From: Bacteroides zhangwenhongii
GTDB taxonomy: Bacteria; Bacteroidota; Bacteroidia; Bacteroidales; Bacteroidaceae
DNA length: 64,000 bases
Direction of reading: 5' to 3'
Assembly: GCF_009193325.2 (NCBI RefSeq)
Contig: NZ_CP059856.1
Coordinates: 4,154,001-4,218,000 of the forward strand
In this document: positions 35,820 to 45,073 of the stretch, in pieces
Layout of the letters: every line of letters starts with the position of its first letter
How positions within the stretch are numbered: position 1 is the first letter of the stretch
Notes under the pieces: model-generated
Told to the model about the DNA's origin: nothing
Databases searched by the model: none
The model's input: the letters and a program-made list of their open reading frames with translations, nothing else
Program-made: the position numbers and the translations under genes

Positions 35820-36509
35820 ATGAAGCGATTTTTTATTAGCTACAGTCTGATTACTTTTCTTCTTTTGAATAGTGTGGCGCTTTTTGCTCAACATACTAGC
35901 GTCTTTGCGAAACAGTGGAAAATAGAAGATGAATCCCATGCTTTACAGATAATAGAACATACCGATACATTGGAACTGATTGTACCGGGTGGGTTGACTC
36001 TATGGTCCTCACAGCGTCTGACGGGTGATTATGAAATCAGTTACCATATCTGTATGGTGATGAAAGGGGGAAGGCACGACCGTCTGAGTGATTTGAATTG
36101 CTTTTGGGCTGCCAATGATCCTAAACATCCCGACGATCTTTTTGCTCGCAGTCAGTGGCGCAACGGTGTCTTTAAGAACTATAATACATTGAACCTTTTT
36201 TACGTTGGATACGGGGGAAATGATAATTCCACCACCCGTTTCCGACGTTACAGAGGAGAATATTATGGTATTGCAGTTGATAAAGTCAAACCGTTATTGA
36301 AGGAGTATACCGATGCGCCGCATTTGCTTGTACCCAATAAATGGTATGAAATCCGGATTCGGGTAGAAAAAGGAATGACTACTTACGCAGTGAATGGTGA
36401 AGAATTATTCCGCTATACCCTCACCGGAAACGAAGGAGACGGACATTTCGGTCTGCGCCTTTTGCAAAACCACGTGTTGTTTACCGGCTTTAAAGTGACT
36501 TCTTTTTGA
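35820..36509 (+). CDS. DUF6250 family exported protein paired with a PL8 lyase
   Basis: 229 residues with a signal peptide ending at LFAQ. The sequence reads as one concanavalin-like beta-sandwich: WSSQRLTGDYEISYHICMV, then NCFWAANDPKHPDDL, and a C-terminal GHFGLRLLQNHVLFTGFKV strand pair. Proteins of this family often accompany polysaccharide lyases in Bacteroides. It may bind or process uronate-containing oligosaccharides in the periplasm, but no catalytic residues are assigned. It is 46 nt upstream of the PL8 gene and probably co-transcribed with it. Confidence 0.8.
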   Translation: MKRFFISYSLITFLLLNSVALFAQHTSVFAKQWKIEDESHALQIIEHTDTLELIVPGGLTLWSSQRLTGDYEISYHICMVMKGGRHDRLSDLNCFWAANDPKHPDDLFARSQWRNGVFKNYNTLNLFYVGYGGNDNSTTRFRRYRGEYYGIAVDKVKPLLKEYTDAPHLLVPNKWYEIRIRVEKGMTTYAVNGEELFRYTLTGNEGDGHFGLRLLQNHVLFTGFKVTSF

Positions 36510-36555
36510 GACTGTTTATACCGCATATAGAAACCTAAATAAGATATAAATACCC

Positions 36556-39500
36556 ATGATGAAACAACTCTTTACCAGATTACGGGTGATTACCCTATTT
36601 TCATTTTTGTGTTCAGCATTTCTTCATGCGCAAGTCGTGACCGACGAGCGGATGTTCTCTTTCGAGGAATCGAAGATTCCGGATTACATAACAGGTGTCA
36701 ATTCGCAACTCTCTATTTCCGATACACATTATAAAGACGGAAAACATTCGTTGAAATGGGGCTTTGAGCCCGGAGGGGTATTGGAATTGAAGAAGGATTT
36801 AAAGTTTGAAAAGAAAGACCCGACGGGTAAAGATTTATATCTTTCCGCTTTTATAGTATGGGTGTACAATGAGGAGCCTCAGGATGCAACAATTGAGTTT
36901 GAGTTTTTGAAAGATGGCAAGAAATGTACTTCGTTTCCTTTCGGAATCAATTTCAGCGGTTGGCGTGCCGCATGGGTTTGCTACGAACGGGATATGCAGG
37001 GTACTCCGGAAGAAGGAATGAATGAGCTTCGTATTGTTGCTCCGAATGCAAAAGGAAGCCTTTTCATCGATCATTTGATCACTGCTACGAAGGTAGATGC
37101 CCGTCAGCAAACAGCCGACTTGCAAGTCCCTTTTGTCAATGCCGGAACTAATAATCATTGGTTGGTTGTCTATAAACATTCATTGTTGCAGCTGGATATC
37201 GAACTGACTCCGGTGAACGATGCGCAAAAAAAAGAGATGAAGTTGCTGGAGAAGCGTTTCCGTGACATGAATTATACAAAAGGTAAAGTATCGGATAAAG
37301 AGATACAGACTATCCGCAAGAAATATGATTTCTATCAGATTACCTATAAGAATGGCAAGGTTTCGGGGGTACCTATTTTTATGGTACGTGCTTCAGAGGC
37401 TTATGAACGCATTATACCGAATTGGGACAAAGATATGCTGACCAAGATGGGTGTGGAGATGCGTGCTTATTTCGACTTGATGAAGAAAATTGCCGTTGCC
37501 TATAATAATAGTACGGCGAAGCCGGAAGTTCAGAATGAAATGAAGAAGAAGTTCCTGGCAATGTATGACCATATTACCGATCAGGGGGTGACGTACGGTA
37601 GTTGTTGGGGAAATATTCATCATTACGGGTATAGTGTCCGTGGTCTGTATCTGGCTTATTTCCTGATGAAAGATGTGTTGCGTGAGGCCGGTAAATTGCA
37701 GGAAGCCGAACGTACCTTGCGTTGGTATGCCATCACTAATGAAGTATATCCGAAGCCGGAAGGTAACGGTATCGATATGGATTCATTCAATACACAGACT
37801 ACCGGTCGTATAGCAAGCATTCTGATGATGGAAGATACTCCTGAAAAGTTACAATACTTGCGGTCCTTTTCCCGTTGGATAGATTACGGGTGTCGTCCGG
37901 CTCCGGGATTGGCCGGTTCGTTTAAGGCGGATGGGGGGGCTTTCCATCATCGTAACCTTTATCCGGCTTATGCCGTCGGTGGTTTGGATGGAGCGACTAA
38001 TATGATTTATCTTTTCAACCGGACAGAATTTGCTATCTCTGAACTGGCACATGAAACAGTTAAGAATGTGTTGCTTGCCATGCGTTTTTATTGCAATAAA
38101 CTAAACTTCCCATTGGCCTTGTCCGGTCGTCATCCCGATGGAAAAGGAAAATTAGTGCCGATGCATTATGCAATGATGGCTATGGCGGGAACCCCCGATG
38201 GAAAGGAGGAATTTGACAAAGAAGTGGCAGCCGCTTATCTGCGCTTGGTGTCCGGCGCTTCTTCCGATGATCAAGAACCGGAGTATATGCCGAAAGTATC
38301 CAATGCGCAAGAGAAAAAGATTGCAAGGCAGCTTGTAGAGGAAGGTTTCCGCCCTGAACCCGATCCTCAAGGAAATCTGGCGATGGGTTATGGCTGTGTC
38401 TCTGTACAACGTCGCGGTAACTGGTCGGCAGTGGCGCGCGGACATTCCCGCTATCTTTGGGCGGCTGAACATTATCTGGGACATAATCTTTATGGTCGTT
38501 ATCTGGCACATGGAAGTTTACAGATTCTTACCGCAGCTCCGGGACAGACTGTGACGCCTGCTACCAGCGGATGGCAACAGGAAGGTTTCGATTGGAACCG
38601 TATGCCGGGTGTGACTTCCATTCATCTTCCACTCGAACAGTTGAAAGCGAAAGTGATGAATGTGGATACATTCTCCGGTATGGAAGAAATGCTTTATTCC
38701 GATGAAGCTTTTGCCGGCGGACTGTCACAACAGAAAGAGAATGGGAACTTCGGTATGAAGCTGCATGAACATGATAAGTATAACGGAACCCACCGAGCAC
38801 GCAAATCTTTCCATTTCATCGGTGAAACAATCGTTTGTCTAGGTTCGGATATTGAAAATGCCAATGCGGAATATCCTACTGAAACCACTATATTCCAATT
38901 GGCGGTAACCGACAAAGCGGGACATGATTATTGGAAAGGTTATCAAGGTGAAGGTAAAATATGGATGGATCATCTCGGAACCGGATATTATGTACCCGTT
39001 ACGGCTCGTTTTGAGAAGAAGTTCCCGCAACATTCCCGTATGCAGGATACCGGTAAGGAGACGAAAGGGGATTGGGTATCATTGGTTGTCGATCATGGAA
39101 AAGCACCTAAAGGTGGAAGTTATGAGTATGCTGTTCTTCCGCAGACAAGTACGGTTACCTTACAAGCGTTCGCCAAGAAGCCTGCATATAAAGTTCTCCA
39201 ACAAGACCGTAATGCCCACATCGTACAGTCTTTATCGGACAATATCTATTCTTATGTACTGTTTGAAACTCCACAAGCGTTGCTTCCCGGTGGATTATTG
39301 CAGCGGACGGATACTTCGTGCCTGGTTATGATTCGCAAAGAATCTCCGGAAAAGATGTTGTTGACCGTATCGCAACCGGATTTGGCATTGTATCGCGGTG
39401 CAAGCGACGAGGCTTTTGATAAAGACGGAAAGCGGGTAGAGCGCAGTATCTATTCCCGCCCGTGGATTGATAACGAAAGTGGTGAGATTCCGGTAACTGT

Positions 39501-39633
39501 AACGTTGAAAGGACAGTGGAATATAAAGGAAACTCCGTTCTGTAAAGTACTCTCCGTTGACAAGAAGCAAACAGTACTCCGCTTCACTTGCAAAGATGGT
39601 GCAAGTCTTGAAGTCATGCTGGAGAAGCGGTAG
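36556..39633 (+). CDS. PL8 family chondroitin ABC-type lyase
   Basis: 1025 residues with a signal peptide ending at LHAQ, so periplasmic. An N-terminal carbohydrate-binding-like beta-domain (about 28-185) is followed by an (alpha/alpha) toroid (200-600) and C-terminal beta-sandwiches, the chondroitinase ABC layout. The catalytic His465 and Tyr472 in [17 protein letters not shown] have the same 7-residue spacing as His501/Tyr508 of Proteus chondroitinase ABC. Upstream [11 protein letters not shown] matches the substrate cleft. The enzyme cleaves chondroitin, dermatan sulfate and possibly hyaluronan to unsaturated disaccharides by beta-elimination. It lies 3 kb beyond the main glycosaminoglycan operon and in the opposite direction, similar to the BT3324 arrangement. 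Confidence 0.9.
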   Translation: MMKQLFTRLRVITLFSFLCSAFLHAQVVTDERMFSFEESKIPDYITGVNSQLSISDTHYKDGKHSLKWGFEPGGVLELKKDLKFEKKDPTGKDLYLSAFIVWVYNEEPQDATIEFEFLKDGKKCTSFPFGINFSGWRAAWVCYERDMQGTPEEGMNELRIVAPNAKGSLFIDHLITATKVDARQQTADLQVPFVNAGTNNHWLVVYKHSLLQLDIELTPVNDAQKKEMKLLEKRFRDMNYTKGKVSDKEIQTIRKKYDFYQITYKNGKVSGVPIFMVRASEAYERIIPNWDKDMLTKMGVEMRAYFDLMKKIAVAYNNSTAKPEVQNEMKKKFLAMYDHITDQGVTYGSCWGNIHHYGYSVRGLYLAYFLMKDVLREAGKLQEAERTLRWYAITNEVYPKPEGNGIDMDSFNTQTTGRIASILMMEDTPEKLQYLRSFSRWIDYGCRPAPGLAGSFKADGGAFHHRNLYPAYAVGGLDGATNMIYLFNRTEFAISELAHETVKNVLLAMRFYCNKLNFPLALSGRHPDGKGKLVPMHYAMMAMAGTPDGKEEFDKEVAAAYLRLVSGASSDDQEPEYMPKVSNAQEKKIARQLVEEGFRPEPDPQGNLAMGYGCVSVQRRGNWSAVARGHSRYLWAAEHYLGHNLYGRYLAHGSLQILTAAPGQTVTPATSGWQQEGFDWNRMPGVTSIHLPLEQLKAKVMNVDTFSGMEEMLYSDEAFAGGLSQQKENGNFGMKLHEHDKYNGTHRARKSFHFIGETIVCLGSDIENANAEYPTETTIFQLAVTDKAGHDYWKGYQGEGKIWMDHLGTGYYVPVTARFEKKFPQHSRMQDTGKETKGDWVSLVVDHGKAPKGGSYEYAVLPQTSTVTLQAFAKKPAYKVLQQDRNAHIVQSLSDNIYSYVLFETPQALLPGGLLQRTDTSCLVMIRKESPEKMLLTVSQPDLALYRGASDEAFDKDGKRVERSIYSRPWIDNESGEIPVTVTLKGQWNIKETPFCKVLSVDKKQTVLRFTCKDGASLEVMLEKR

Positions 39634-39644
39634 TTCCCTACGTT

Positions 39645-39760
39645 GAAAACTTTGGTTTCCTGCCTTGTAACTTTAGTTTCAAGCGCATGAAACTGAAGTT
39701 TCTCACCGATGAAACCAAAGTTTCCGCGTATGGAAACTAAAGTTTCTAACGGCTGAAACT
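39645..39760. repeat. 22-bp-period array of 14-bp palindromes (consensus GAAACTnAAGTTTC)
   Basis: Units start at 39645, 39667, 39689, 39711, 39733 and 39755, exactly 22 bp apart. Units 3 and 5 are GAAACTGAAGTTTC and GAAACTAAAGTTTC. Units 1, 2 and 4 are close variants, and the sixth is a half unit (GAAACT). Spacers are 8 bp (7 after the first), differ in sequence, and share a CG near the end. The array begins 12 nt after the PL8 stop, in the gap between convergent genes. It could act as a terminator or 3'-end stabiliser, a protein-binding array, or a short repeat element. It is too small and its spacers too short for CRISPR. Confidence 0.85.
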
Positions 39761-39805
39761 GTATAGCTCCTTCCGCATAAGATTGACAGTAATAAGCTGG
39801 CAACG

Positions 39806-39854
39806 TGTGACAGCAGTTCCTTCTGTCACATTGCCATCACACACTGCTGTCACA
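39806..39854. repeat. Perfect 12-bp inverted repeat with a repeated TGACAGCAG word
   Basis: TGTGACAGCAGT (39806-39817) and its exact reverse complement (39843-39854) flank 25 nt that contain another CTGTCACA. A third copy of TGACAGCAG is at 39902-39910. It may be the 3'-end hairpin for the minus-strand porin gene, which stops at 39939. Together with the palindrome array it fills the 305-bp gap between the PL8 and porin genes, and no gene is seen there. Confidence 0.6.
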
Positions 39855-39938
39855 GTCTTACAGGTTTACTATCAATGCTTTATCCCCTTTTATGTGACGG
39901 ATGACAGCAGATGGATGAGTTTAACTTTATGAGAGAGG

Positions 39939-41198
39939 TTAGAACATGAACATGGCAACCGCTACGATACGGTTATTGCATACAGCATGCGCATCTTTAA
40001 TTTTCCCGTTCATTGGGTTGAGAGAACCATACCATGCTGTGCTTAACGTATACTCCAGTCCGAACTTCCAGTGAGGAACATTATAAGTCAGTTCTGCACC
40101 CGCCGTTACCAATTGGTCGAGATTTGTACCTGTTCCGTAAAGTTGTGCCTTTCCATTCGGAGCATATAATTCGTCGCTTGTTCCCAAGTTCTTGGCGTAT
40201 CCGACGAAAATTCCCGGTTTCCACTTTTTTCCATAGACAAGGTTGAACCACGAGCTGGAAACACGAATTGGAGTGTACTTCTGTTCTCCTGTACGTTCAT
40301 CGATAGATTCAATACTGAATCCACCGAGTCCAGAAGCTTGTGTAAGGTTGGAGCCCAAAACGCTTTTGGCTCCGATAAACCAATCTTTATTGGTATATTT
40401 CATGTGAGCCTCATAGGATAAAGTAGTGATTCGTTCGTCTACCTTGAATCTCTTCCCATTTCCACCGATAGCTTCCTTTCGTGGTTTCATTGACAGCATT
40501 TCGATTCCCGCACCAATCAGGAATCCTCCGTTTTTATAATCGGCTCCTACGTAAATTTCCGGAATACAGCCGTTTTTCAAGTATTCGTGGCTCTTTTTAC
40601 TTTTAGTGGGTTCATCGGGATTGATACCTTGCGAGGTATATTGGGATTGCCATACGGCAGCTCCTGTCAGTTGGAAGTTCTTATTAGTATAGCGGTAACG
40701 AATTTGCGGTGCACGGCTGAATGGCTGGAAGGGTGCTCCGACAGAAAGATTCAGAATCTGCGGAGAAACATCTCCAAATAGTGGATGCCAAGTTTGACCG
40801 AGCAATAAGGCCGATTTCCCCCAATCCAGATTGAGATAAGCATGGCGCAGGCGGACTACCGAATAAGAAGTACCGGTACCCCGAAAGTCAGCTTCTATTT
40901 TGGCGGAAGTCTTGGCTGTCCCCAGTTTAGGACCAGCCACGTCTACTCCCAGACGTGAATATAAAGTATAGAAGTTGCTGCTTGGCGTTCCATTCAAGTC
41001 ATTTCCGTCTTCGTCACGTACTTTATCTTTCGGATACATATAAAATAATCCGTCTACGGTTTCTTCATTGGCGCGACTGTTGTAGTAGAGGTCGGTGCGA
41101 ATCTGTCCGTAAAATTTGAACTTGAAGTCCTTTATTTGAGCAAAACTGCCCGATACCATCATCAGGCAAAGAAAGATTAGAATGTATTTTTTCATCAT
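39939..41198 (-). CDS. Outer-membrane porin-like beta-barrel protein
   Basis: 419 residues from ATG 41198. The longer frame from 41222 begins before the predicted transcription start and adds a non-signal-like extension. The signal peptide ends at SFAQ. The mature protein starts FKFKFYGQIRTDLYYNSR and continues with alternating strands (LYSRLGVDVAGPKLG, SKIEADFRG-like, RLRHAYLNLDW, LLLGQTWHPLFGD), ending in the C-terminal AMFMF typical of a barrel. It resembles the DcaP/OprO-like porins that Bacteroidota use for small solutes. It sits between two parts of the glycosaminoglycan region but has its own promoter, so a role in that pathway is uncertain. Confidence 0.82.
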   Translation of the reverse strand: MMKKYILIFLCLMMVSGSFAQIKDFKFKFYGQIRTDLYYNSRANEETVDGLFYMYPKDKVRDEDGNDLNGTPSSNFYTLYSRLGVDVAGPKLGTAKTSAKIEADFRGTGTSYSVVRLRHAYLNLDWGKSALLLGQTWHPLFGDVSPQILNLSVGAPFQPFSRAPQIRYRYTNKNFQLTGAAVWQSQYTSQGINPDEPTKSKKSHEYLKNGCIPEIYVGADYKNGGFLIGAGIEMLSMKPRKEAIGGNGKRFKVDERITTLSYEAHMKYTNKDWFIGAKSVLGSNLTQASGLGGFSIESIDERTGEQKYTPIRVSSSWFNLVYGKKWKPGIFVGYAKNLGTSDELYAPNGKAQLYGTGTNLDQLVTAGAELTYNVPHWKFGLEYTLSTAWYGSLNPMNGKIKDAHAVCNNRIVAVAMFMF

Positions 41199-41219
41199 GT
41201 GTTTGTTTATAGACGGGCA

Positions 41220-41227
41220 CAAAATTA
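41220..41227 (-). promoter_or_regulatory. -7 promoter element of the porin gene
   Basis: On the minus strand TAATTTTG matches TAnnTTTG. Transcription would start near 41214, which requires a start codon at 41198 or 41195 rather than 41222. Confidence 0.5.
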
Positions 41228-41249
41228 CAAAAAATAACCGTCAATTAAC

Positions 41250-42197
41250 TTATCGTTGACCAAAAAAGCTAAGAACGGCTTGGTTGTACTTCTGGAGTGT
41301 GCCGCTTTTATGGATTGCTTTTAGCAATTTCCGGTCTGCTTCAGGCGCCAGGTATTCCCAGAAGGTTTTCATTTTATTGAGCAGTTGCCCTTCCCCTCCT
41401 TCCAATTGTGCGGCATATTGGCTGTATACGGATGTGTGCATGGAGTGTAGTTTGTTCCTCATTTCATCGGCGGATAGTGTGCGGTTCTCTTTGTATTCCA
41501 GTGCCAATGCCGGATTGGCTAGTAATCCCCGTCCGATCATTATTCCCGCCAGCATGGGAAATTGCTCTTGGATTCGCAGGATATCTTCCCGTCTTTTTAT
41601 ATCACCGTTATAAATAAGCGGATGTTTGCAAACGCTTTGAAAAGCGGCAAAGCCTTTGAGGTCTACGTCTCCTTTATATTGCTGTTTGCCCAAGCGGGGA
41701 TGCATTGTTACCTGTCTTAGAGGAAGGTCGTTTAATAGGGGAGCGATGGCGAGACACTCCTCCGGATTTTCCCAGCCTAATCTCATTTTTACGGAAAAGC
41801 GGATTTGCGGGTACTTCACGACTATACCTAATAATGTCTTGACCTCTTCTGGATAAGGAAGTATTCCCGAGCCGTTATGCCGTTTGGCTAAAAGAGGGAA
41901 AGGACATCCCAGATTGATGTCTGCTTCGCCATATCCTTTTTCAATGAAAAGGGAAAGAATGGTCTCCGCTTTTTCTGCGGACGGAGCAATCAGTTGAGGA
42001 ACTAAATGCGGCACATGATTGTTTGCGAAATCAATCTCTCTGACGTCTTTATTCCTGAAACTTTCCTTCTCAATTCGTACAAACGGGGTATAATAAGTGT
42101 CTATACCACCGAAAACGGTAGCATGCGCATTGCGGTAAAATGCTTCTGTATAGCCTTGTAATGGGGCGAAATGAATGGGTAGCTGTTGCAGTTCCAT
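41250..42197 (-). CDS. tRNA-dihydrouridine synthase family protein
   Basis: 315 residues from ATG 42197. An upstream ATG at 42245 overlaps the promoter and is rejected. An FMN-binding (beta/alpha)8 barrel starts at PIHFAPLQGYTEAFYR. The catalytic Cys98 is in INLGCPFPLL. SVKMRLGW, MHPRLGKQQYKGD, YNGDIKRRED and GIMIGRGLLANP are the usual Dus phosphate and tRNA-contact motifs. The enzyme reduces specific uridines in tRNA with NADPH. Which position it modifies is not decidable here. It is a housekeeping gene lying inside the glycosaminoglycan region, also seen in related genomes from memory. Confidence 0.92.
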   Translation of the reverse strand: MELQQLPIHFAPLQGYTEAFYRNAHATVFGGIDTYYTPFVRIEKESFRNKDVREIDFANNHVPHLVPQLIAPSAEKAETILSLFIEKGYGEADINLGCPFPLLAKRHNGSGILPYPEEVKTLLGIVVKYPQIRFSVKMRLGWENPEECLAIAPLLNDLPLRQVTMHPRLGKQQYKGDVDLKGFAAFQSVCKHPLIYNGDIKRREDILRIQEQFPMLAGIMIGRGLLANPALALEYKENRTLSADEMRNKLHSMHTSVYSQYAAQLEGGEGQLLNKMKTFWEYLAPEADRKLLKAIHKSGTLQKYNQAVLSFFGQR

Positions 42198-42242
42198 CGA
42201 TCTGATATTATTTTCTCTATTACTATCTCCTTGTTGCACTTG

Positions 42243-42250
42243 CAAAAGTA
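42243..42250 (-). promoter_or_regulatory. -7 promoter element of the dihydrouridine synthase gene
   Basis: On the minus strand TACTTTTG matches TAnnTTTG, giving a start near 42237 and a leader of about 40 nt to ATG 42197. Confidence 0.5.
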
Positions 42251-42344
42251 CTGTATTTATGGTTCGGTTAGTGTTATTGTAAAAGAATAATTTAGGGTTA
42301 GAATTCAGAAATCTTTCTCTTGTAGATACGGAGGGGCGTTGAGA

Positions 42345-42387
42345 ATGAAAAAGAGAAGAGAAGAACCTCGCGGCCCCTCTCTTCCGG
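42345..42387 (-). terminator. Probable terminator of the glycosaminoglycan susC operon
   Basis: Read on the minus strand, GAAGAGA pairs with TCTCTTC across a GC-rich loop and is followed by TCTTTTTC. It lies about 75 nt after the stop codon of the last operon gene at 42459. The stem is in a low-complexity purine/pyrimidine stretch, so confidence is moderate. Confidence 0.5.
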
Positions 42388-42458
42388 TGTTAAATTGATT
42401 AAAGTCTGATTTTCATATACGTTTTTTATCGGTTAGAAAAATTGTGTAGACACAAAGT

Positions 42459-45068
42459 CTATTTTATAGCGTTTAGCCATCCGGGTACATATCCCAAACG
42501 ACTTTGAAGTTGTGCTTCATATAATGATTCTGGAGTTACTTTTGCTCCGATACTTTCTTCATAAGAAAGCTGGCTCTTATCTTTGAATGTAATAGTCCCT
42601 CCATAGAGACCGATTACAATAGGCGGGTAAATCTTCCACCATTTGTCATTAGGCAACCACCACGAGAAGCTTCCTGAATGTTCGTCAGTACCTGTCACAT
42701 TCAGATTCCATAGAGTAAGATCGCTTAAATGGTTGGGTACTTCATTTTCATCTCCTCCAGCCCGATAATATACAAGTCCTCCACTGCAATTATCAATCAA
42801 AGTGGCTCTTGGTTGAGTAGCGTGAGCTTCAAAACAGGCGTCACTGCCCCAAGTGACGTTCCAAAGAACAGTGCCGATACTTGGTTTTGATACGCCACAT
42901 CCGTGGAACTGCCCTTGACACTGCTTGCCTTTGCTGTCCTTTCCGGCACTTTCATCACGAACTTTACCGATAAAAATGCGTGAAGAACCTTGAGCACGTA
43001 CAGCGGAATGGCCACGATAACCGCTGATGCGGATATTATAAGCGGAGCAGTTGGCTGATTCTGCCAACGATAATGCTTCGCTGACACTTTCGAAGTTAAC
43101 ATTACGAACCCATGAGTTGACTACACGATTTAACACCAGTGGTTTATATGCACCGTCATATTGCCAGCCAAATTGGTTTTTATCTACATTATAGTCGTCA
43201 CCATGATGTGAAAATCCATCTAAAGCATTGCCAATAAATGAGAGATCTTCCACTCCAACATTTTCCATATATTTGTATTCACGGATCTCCCATCCTTCTA
43301 CGTCATTGTATGCTATATCAATATCATGCATGATAGGTTCGTAGAAAGTCAGAGAAGTTCCACTCACACTTTTTACTTGATGAAACTCGGTGATTTTTAC
43401 GCCATAGCTGTCGTTTGTATCCATATAGGTTGGATTCTTTGCAATAGCCCAACTGTTATTGATCGTCATTGGACCGATTTCACTTTGTACGAGATCTCTA
43501 TTGCCACTACGTAAACGTAGTTGTACCCAACTACCACTTTTGATATTCGTTGTTCCATCTACTTTTATAGTAAATGTTCCTCGTGTTGCGTTCTCGGTAA
43601 CTGATGCTAGTTTCTTTGAATTATTCGGATGGTTGGGGCTGTTGGTATGCTTTATAGTCAATAATGCAGGAGATGAACCTGTATTGGTGACGCTGGTTGG
43701 TAAGTTTGGGGTTTCCATAATCAGACGTGTTTTGCTCGGTCCGTCTCCTTTAATGACAAAGTTTCCGGCATAGATTTCAATACCTGTGCTGACGTTATTA
43801 TTTTTAGAGTCGAGAGCGTCCTGTTGTTTATCAGGATCTTTCTTATTGTCATCGTCATTATGCAATACATAGTCACCAGCGGGAAAATAGATAACGACTC
43901 TTGCGTTTGGTTTGATGGCTGATGTATTCTTGGTTCTTGTCATATCGTTCTCTTCTAGAATATCAATCAGTGCTTGCCGGGCATTCATCTTTTTATCCGT
44001 CATCCGTTCTTTTACGTTGAACACTTTGTATCCTAAAGAAAATGCGCCTTGCGGCGCACTTTCTCCATGATTATATCCAGCATACGAGTAGTCGAGCAAT
44101 ACATTTTCATTTCCTGTTTTAAACCTTTGCCAGGCAGTTGCCGAATTGGCATCTATTTCTGTTGTGAGCAATTTTACCGGTAGTTTGACAACTCGGCAAT
44201 AGCCTTCTTTCGAAAATATTTTGATGTATATTAGCTCTTCATATTCTTTATTTTGCACGTTTGTTGCAGGAGCTGTTACAATCAATTCCGTTTCAGTCAG
44301 TTTGATACCCCATGTATTGTTTTCAATGACAGCAGTTTCTACGTTGGCCTGTTGCACATTAAAACGTTGTTCTTGTTTCAGCCCGAAAGTAACGGTACCA
44401 CTGTGTTCAATGGTTAGATAGAAGTCCTTACCGTAAATGGGTACCGTGACTTGACTTTCGTCAGCACGTATAGTAAAAGTTGCTTCTCCTGTAGCTTCGT
44501 CAATTTCTACGTTGCTGAATATAGAACTTGCACTGGATGCTGCCACTGTTCCATCAGCAATCTGATCATTTCCTAATAGTTCCCAAGTTGTTCCGCCATC
44601 AACTGAAATTTCCCAAAAACCTTTTGCACTTACTCGCATTTGGGGAGTTACCCCTGCGTCTCCGGTTTCAGGATAGGCACTGATAGGATTTTCCTCTTTA
44701 TCTTTTAGTTCTGTTGTTATACCATTGATTGTATAAGTCCAATTCCCGTCTGTATTTACACTGAATAGAGGCATATCGGCCATATCGACTTCTCCACTGT
44801 ATACAGTAATAGTTTCGCCATTACTTAGTTCCACTGTATAGTTTCCTTGTTCGTCTTTATTGTAGCCGACGATAAGTATTTTACCTTGAACCATCTGTTG
44901 ATAGTTACTGATGTCTGAGTTCATCTGTTCTATGCTGGCTTCCAAGTTGGCGACTCTGTCTTTCAGGTCATCAATGTCGGAGCGCAAGTCATCCCGTTCG
45001 TCGCACGAGTAAAGTGCGACGAGTAGGCTGATACATATTAATGATATTACTTTTTTCATATCTGTCAT
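42459..45068 (-). CDS. PL29-type surface glycosaminoglycan lyase (DUF4988 stalk, DUF4955 beta-helix) lipoprotein
   Basis: 869 residues (ATG 45059 is an alternative start), lipobox ending at Cys22. Right after the lipid anchor comes a heptad coiled coil (DDLRSDIDDLKDRVANLEAS, about 25-55). It is followed by small beta domains of DUF4988 type (60-330) and a right-handed beta-helix (about 340-800) with repeated short strands such as RVVIYFPAGDYVL and WVRNVNFESVSEALSL. The DUF4955 beta-helix corresponds to polysaccharide lyase family 29, founded on the B. thetaiotaomicron surface chondroitin/hyaluronan lyase BT3328. It would cut the polymer outside the cell for uptake by SusCD. The assignment rests on recognition of domain and context, not on an alignment. 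Confidence 0.82.
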   Translation of the reverse strand: MTDMKKVISLICISLLVALYSCDERDDLRSDIDDLKDRVANLEASIEQMNSDISNYQQMVQGKILIVGYNKDEQGNYTVELSNGETITVYSGEVDMADMPLFSVNTDGNWTYTINGITTELKDKEENPISAYPETGDAGVTPQMRVSAKGFWEISVDGGTTWELLGNDQIADGTVAASSASSIFSNVEIDEATGEATFTIRADESQVTVPIYGKDFYLTIEHSGTVTFGLKQEQRFNVQQANVETAVIENNTWGIKLTETELIVTAPATNVQNKEYEELIYIKIFSKEGYCRVVKLPVKLLTTEIDANSATAWQRFKTGNENVLLDYSYAGYNHGESAPQGAFSLGYKVFNVKERMTDKKMNARQALIDILEENDMTRTKNTSAIKPNARVVIYFPAGDYVLHNDDDNKKDPDKQQDALDSKNNNVSTGIEIYAGNFVIKGDGPSKTRLIMETPNLPTSVTNTGSSPALLTIKHTNSPNHPNNSKKLASVTENATRGTFTIKVDGTTNIKSGSWVQLRLRSGNRDLVQSEIGPMTINNSWAIAKNPTYMDTNDSYGVKITEFHQVKSVSGTSLTFYEPIMHDIDIAYNDVEGWEIREYKYMENVGVEDLSFIGNALDGFSHHGDDYNVDKNQFGWQYDGAYKPLVLNRVVNSWVRNVNFESVSEALSLAESANCSAYNIRISGYRGHSAVRAQGSSRIFIGKVRDESAGKDSKGKQCQGQFHGCGVSKPSIGTVLWNVTWGSDACFEAHATQPRATLIDNCSGGLVYYRAGGDENEVPNHLSDLTLWNLNVTGTDEHSGSFSWWLPNDKWWKIYPPIVIGLYGGTITFKDKSQLSYEESIGAKVTPESLYEAQLQSRLGYVPGWLNAIK

Positions 45069-45073
45069 CGGTA

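Noticed and set aside
39645..39760. Possible CRISPR array
   Set aside because: The repeats are only 14 bp and palindromic over their whole length, spacers are 7-8 bp, and no cas gene is nearby.
41199..41222. Eight-residue extension of the porin signal peptide
   Set aside because: The upstream ATG lies before the predicted transcription start, and the shorter form gives a normal signal peptide.
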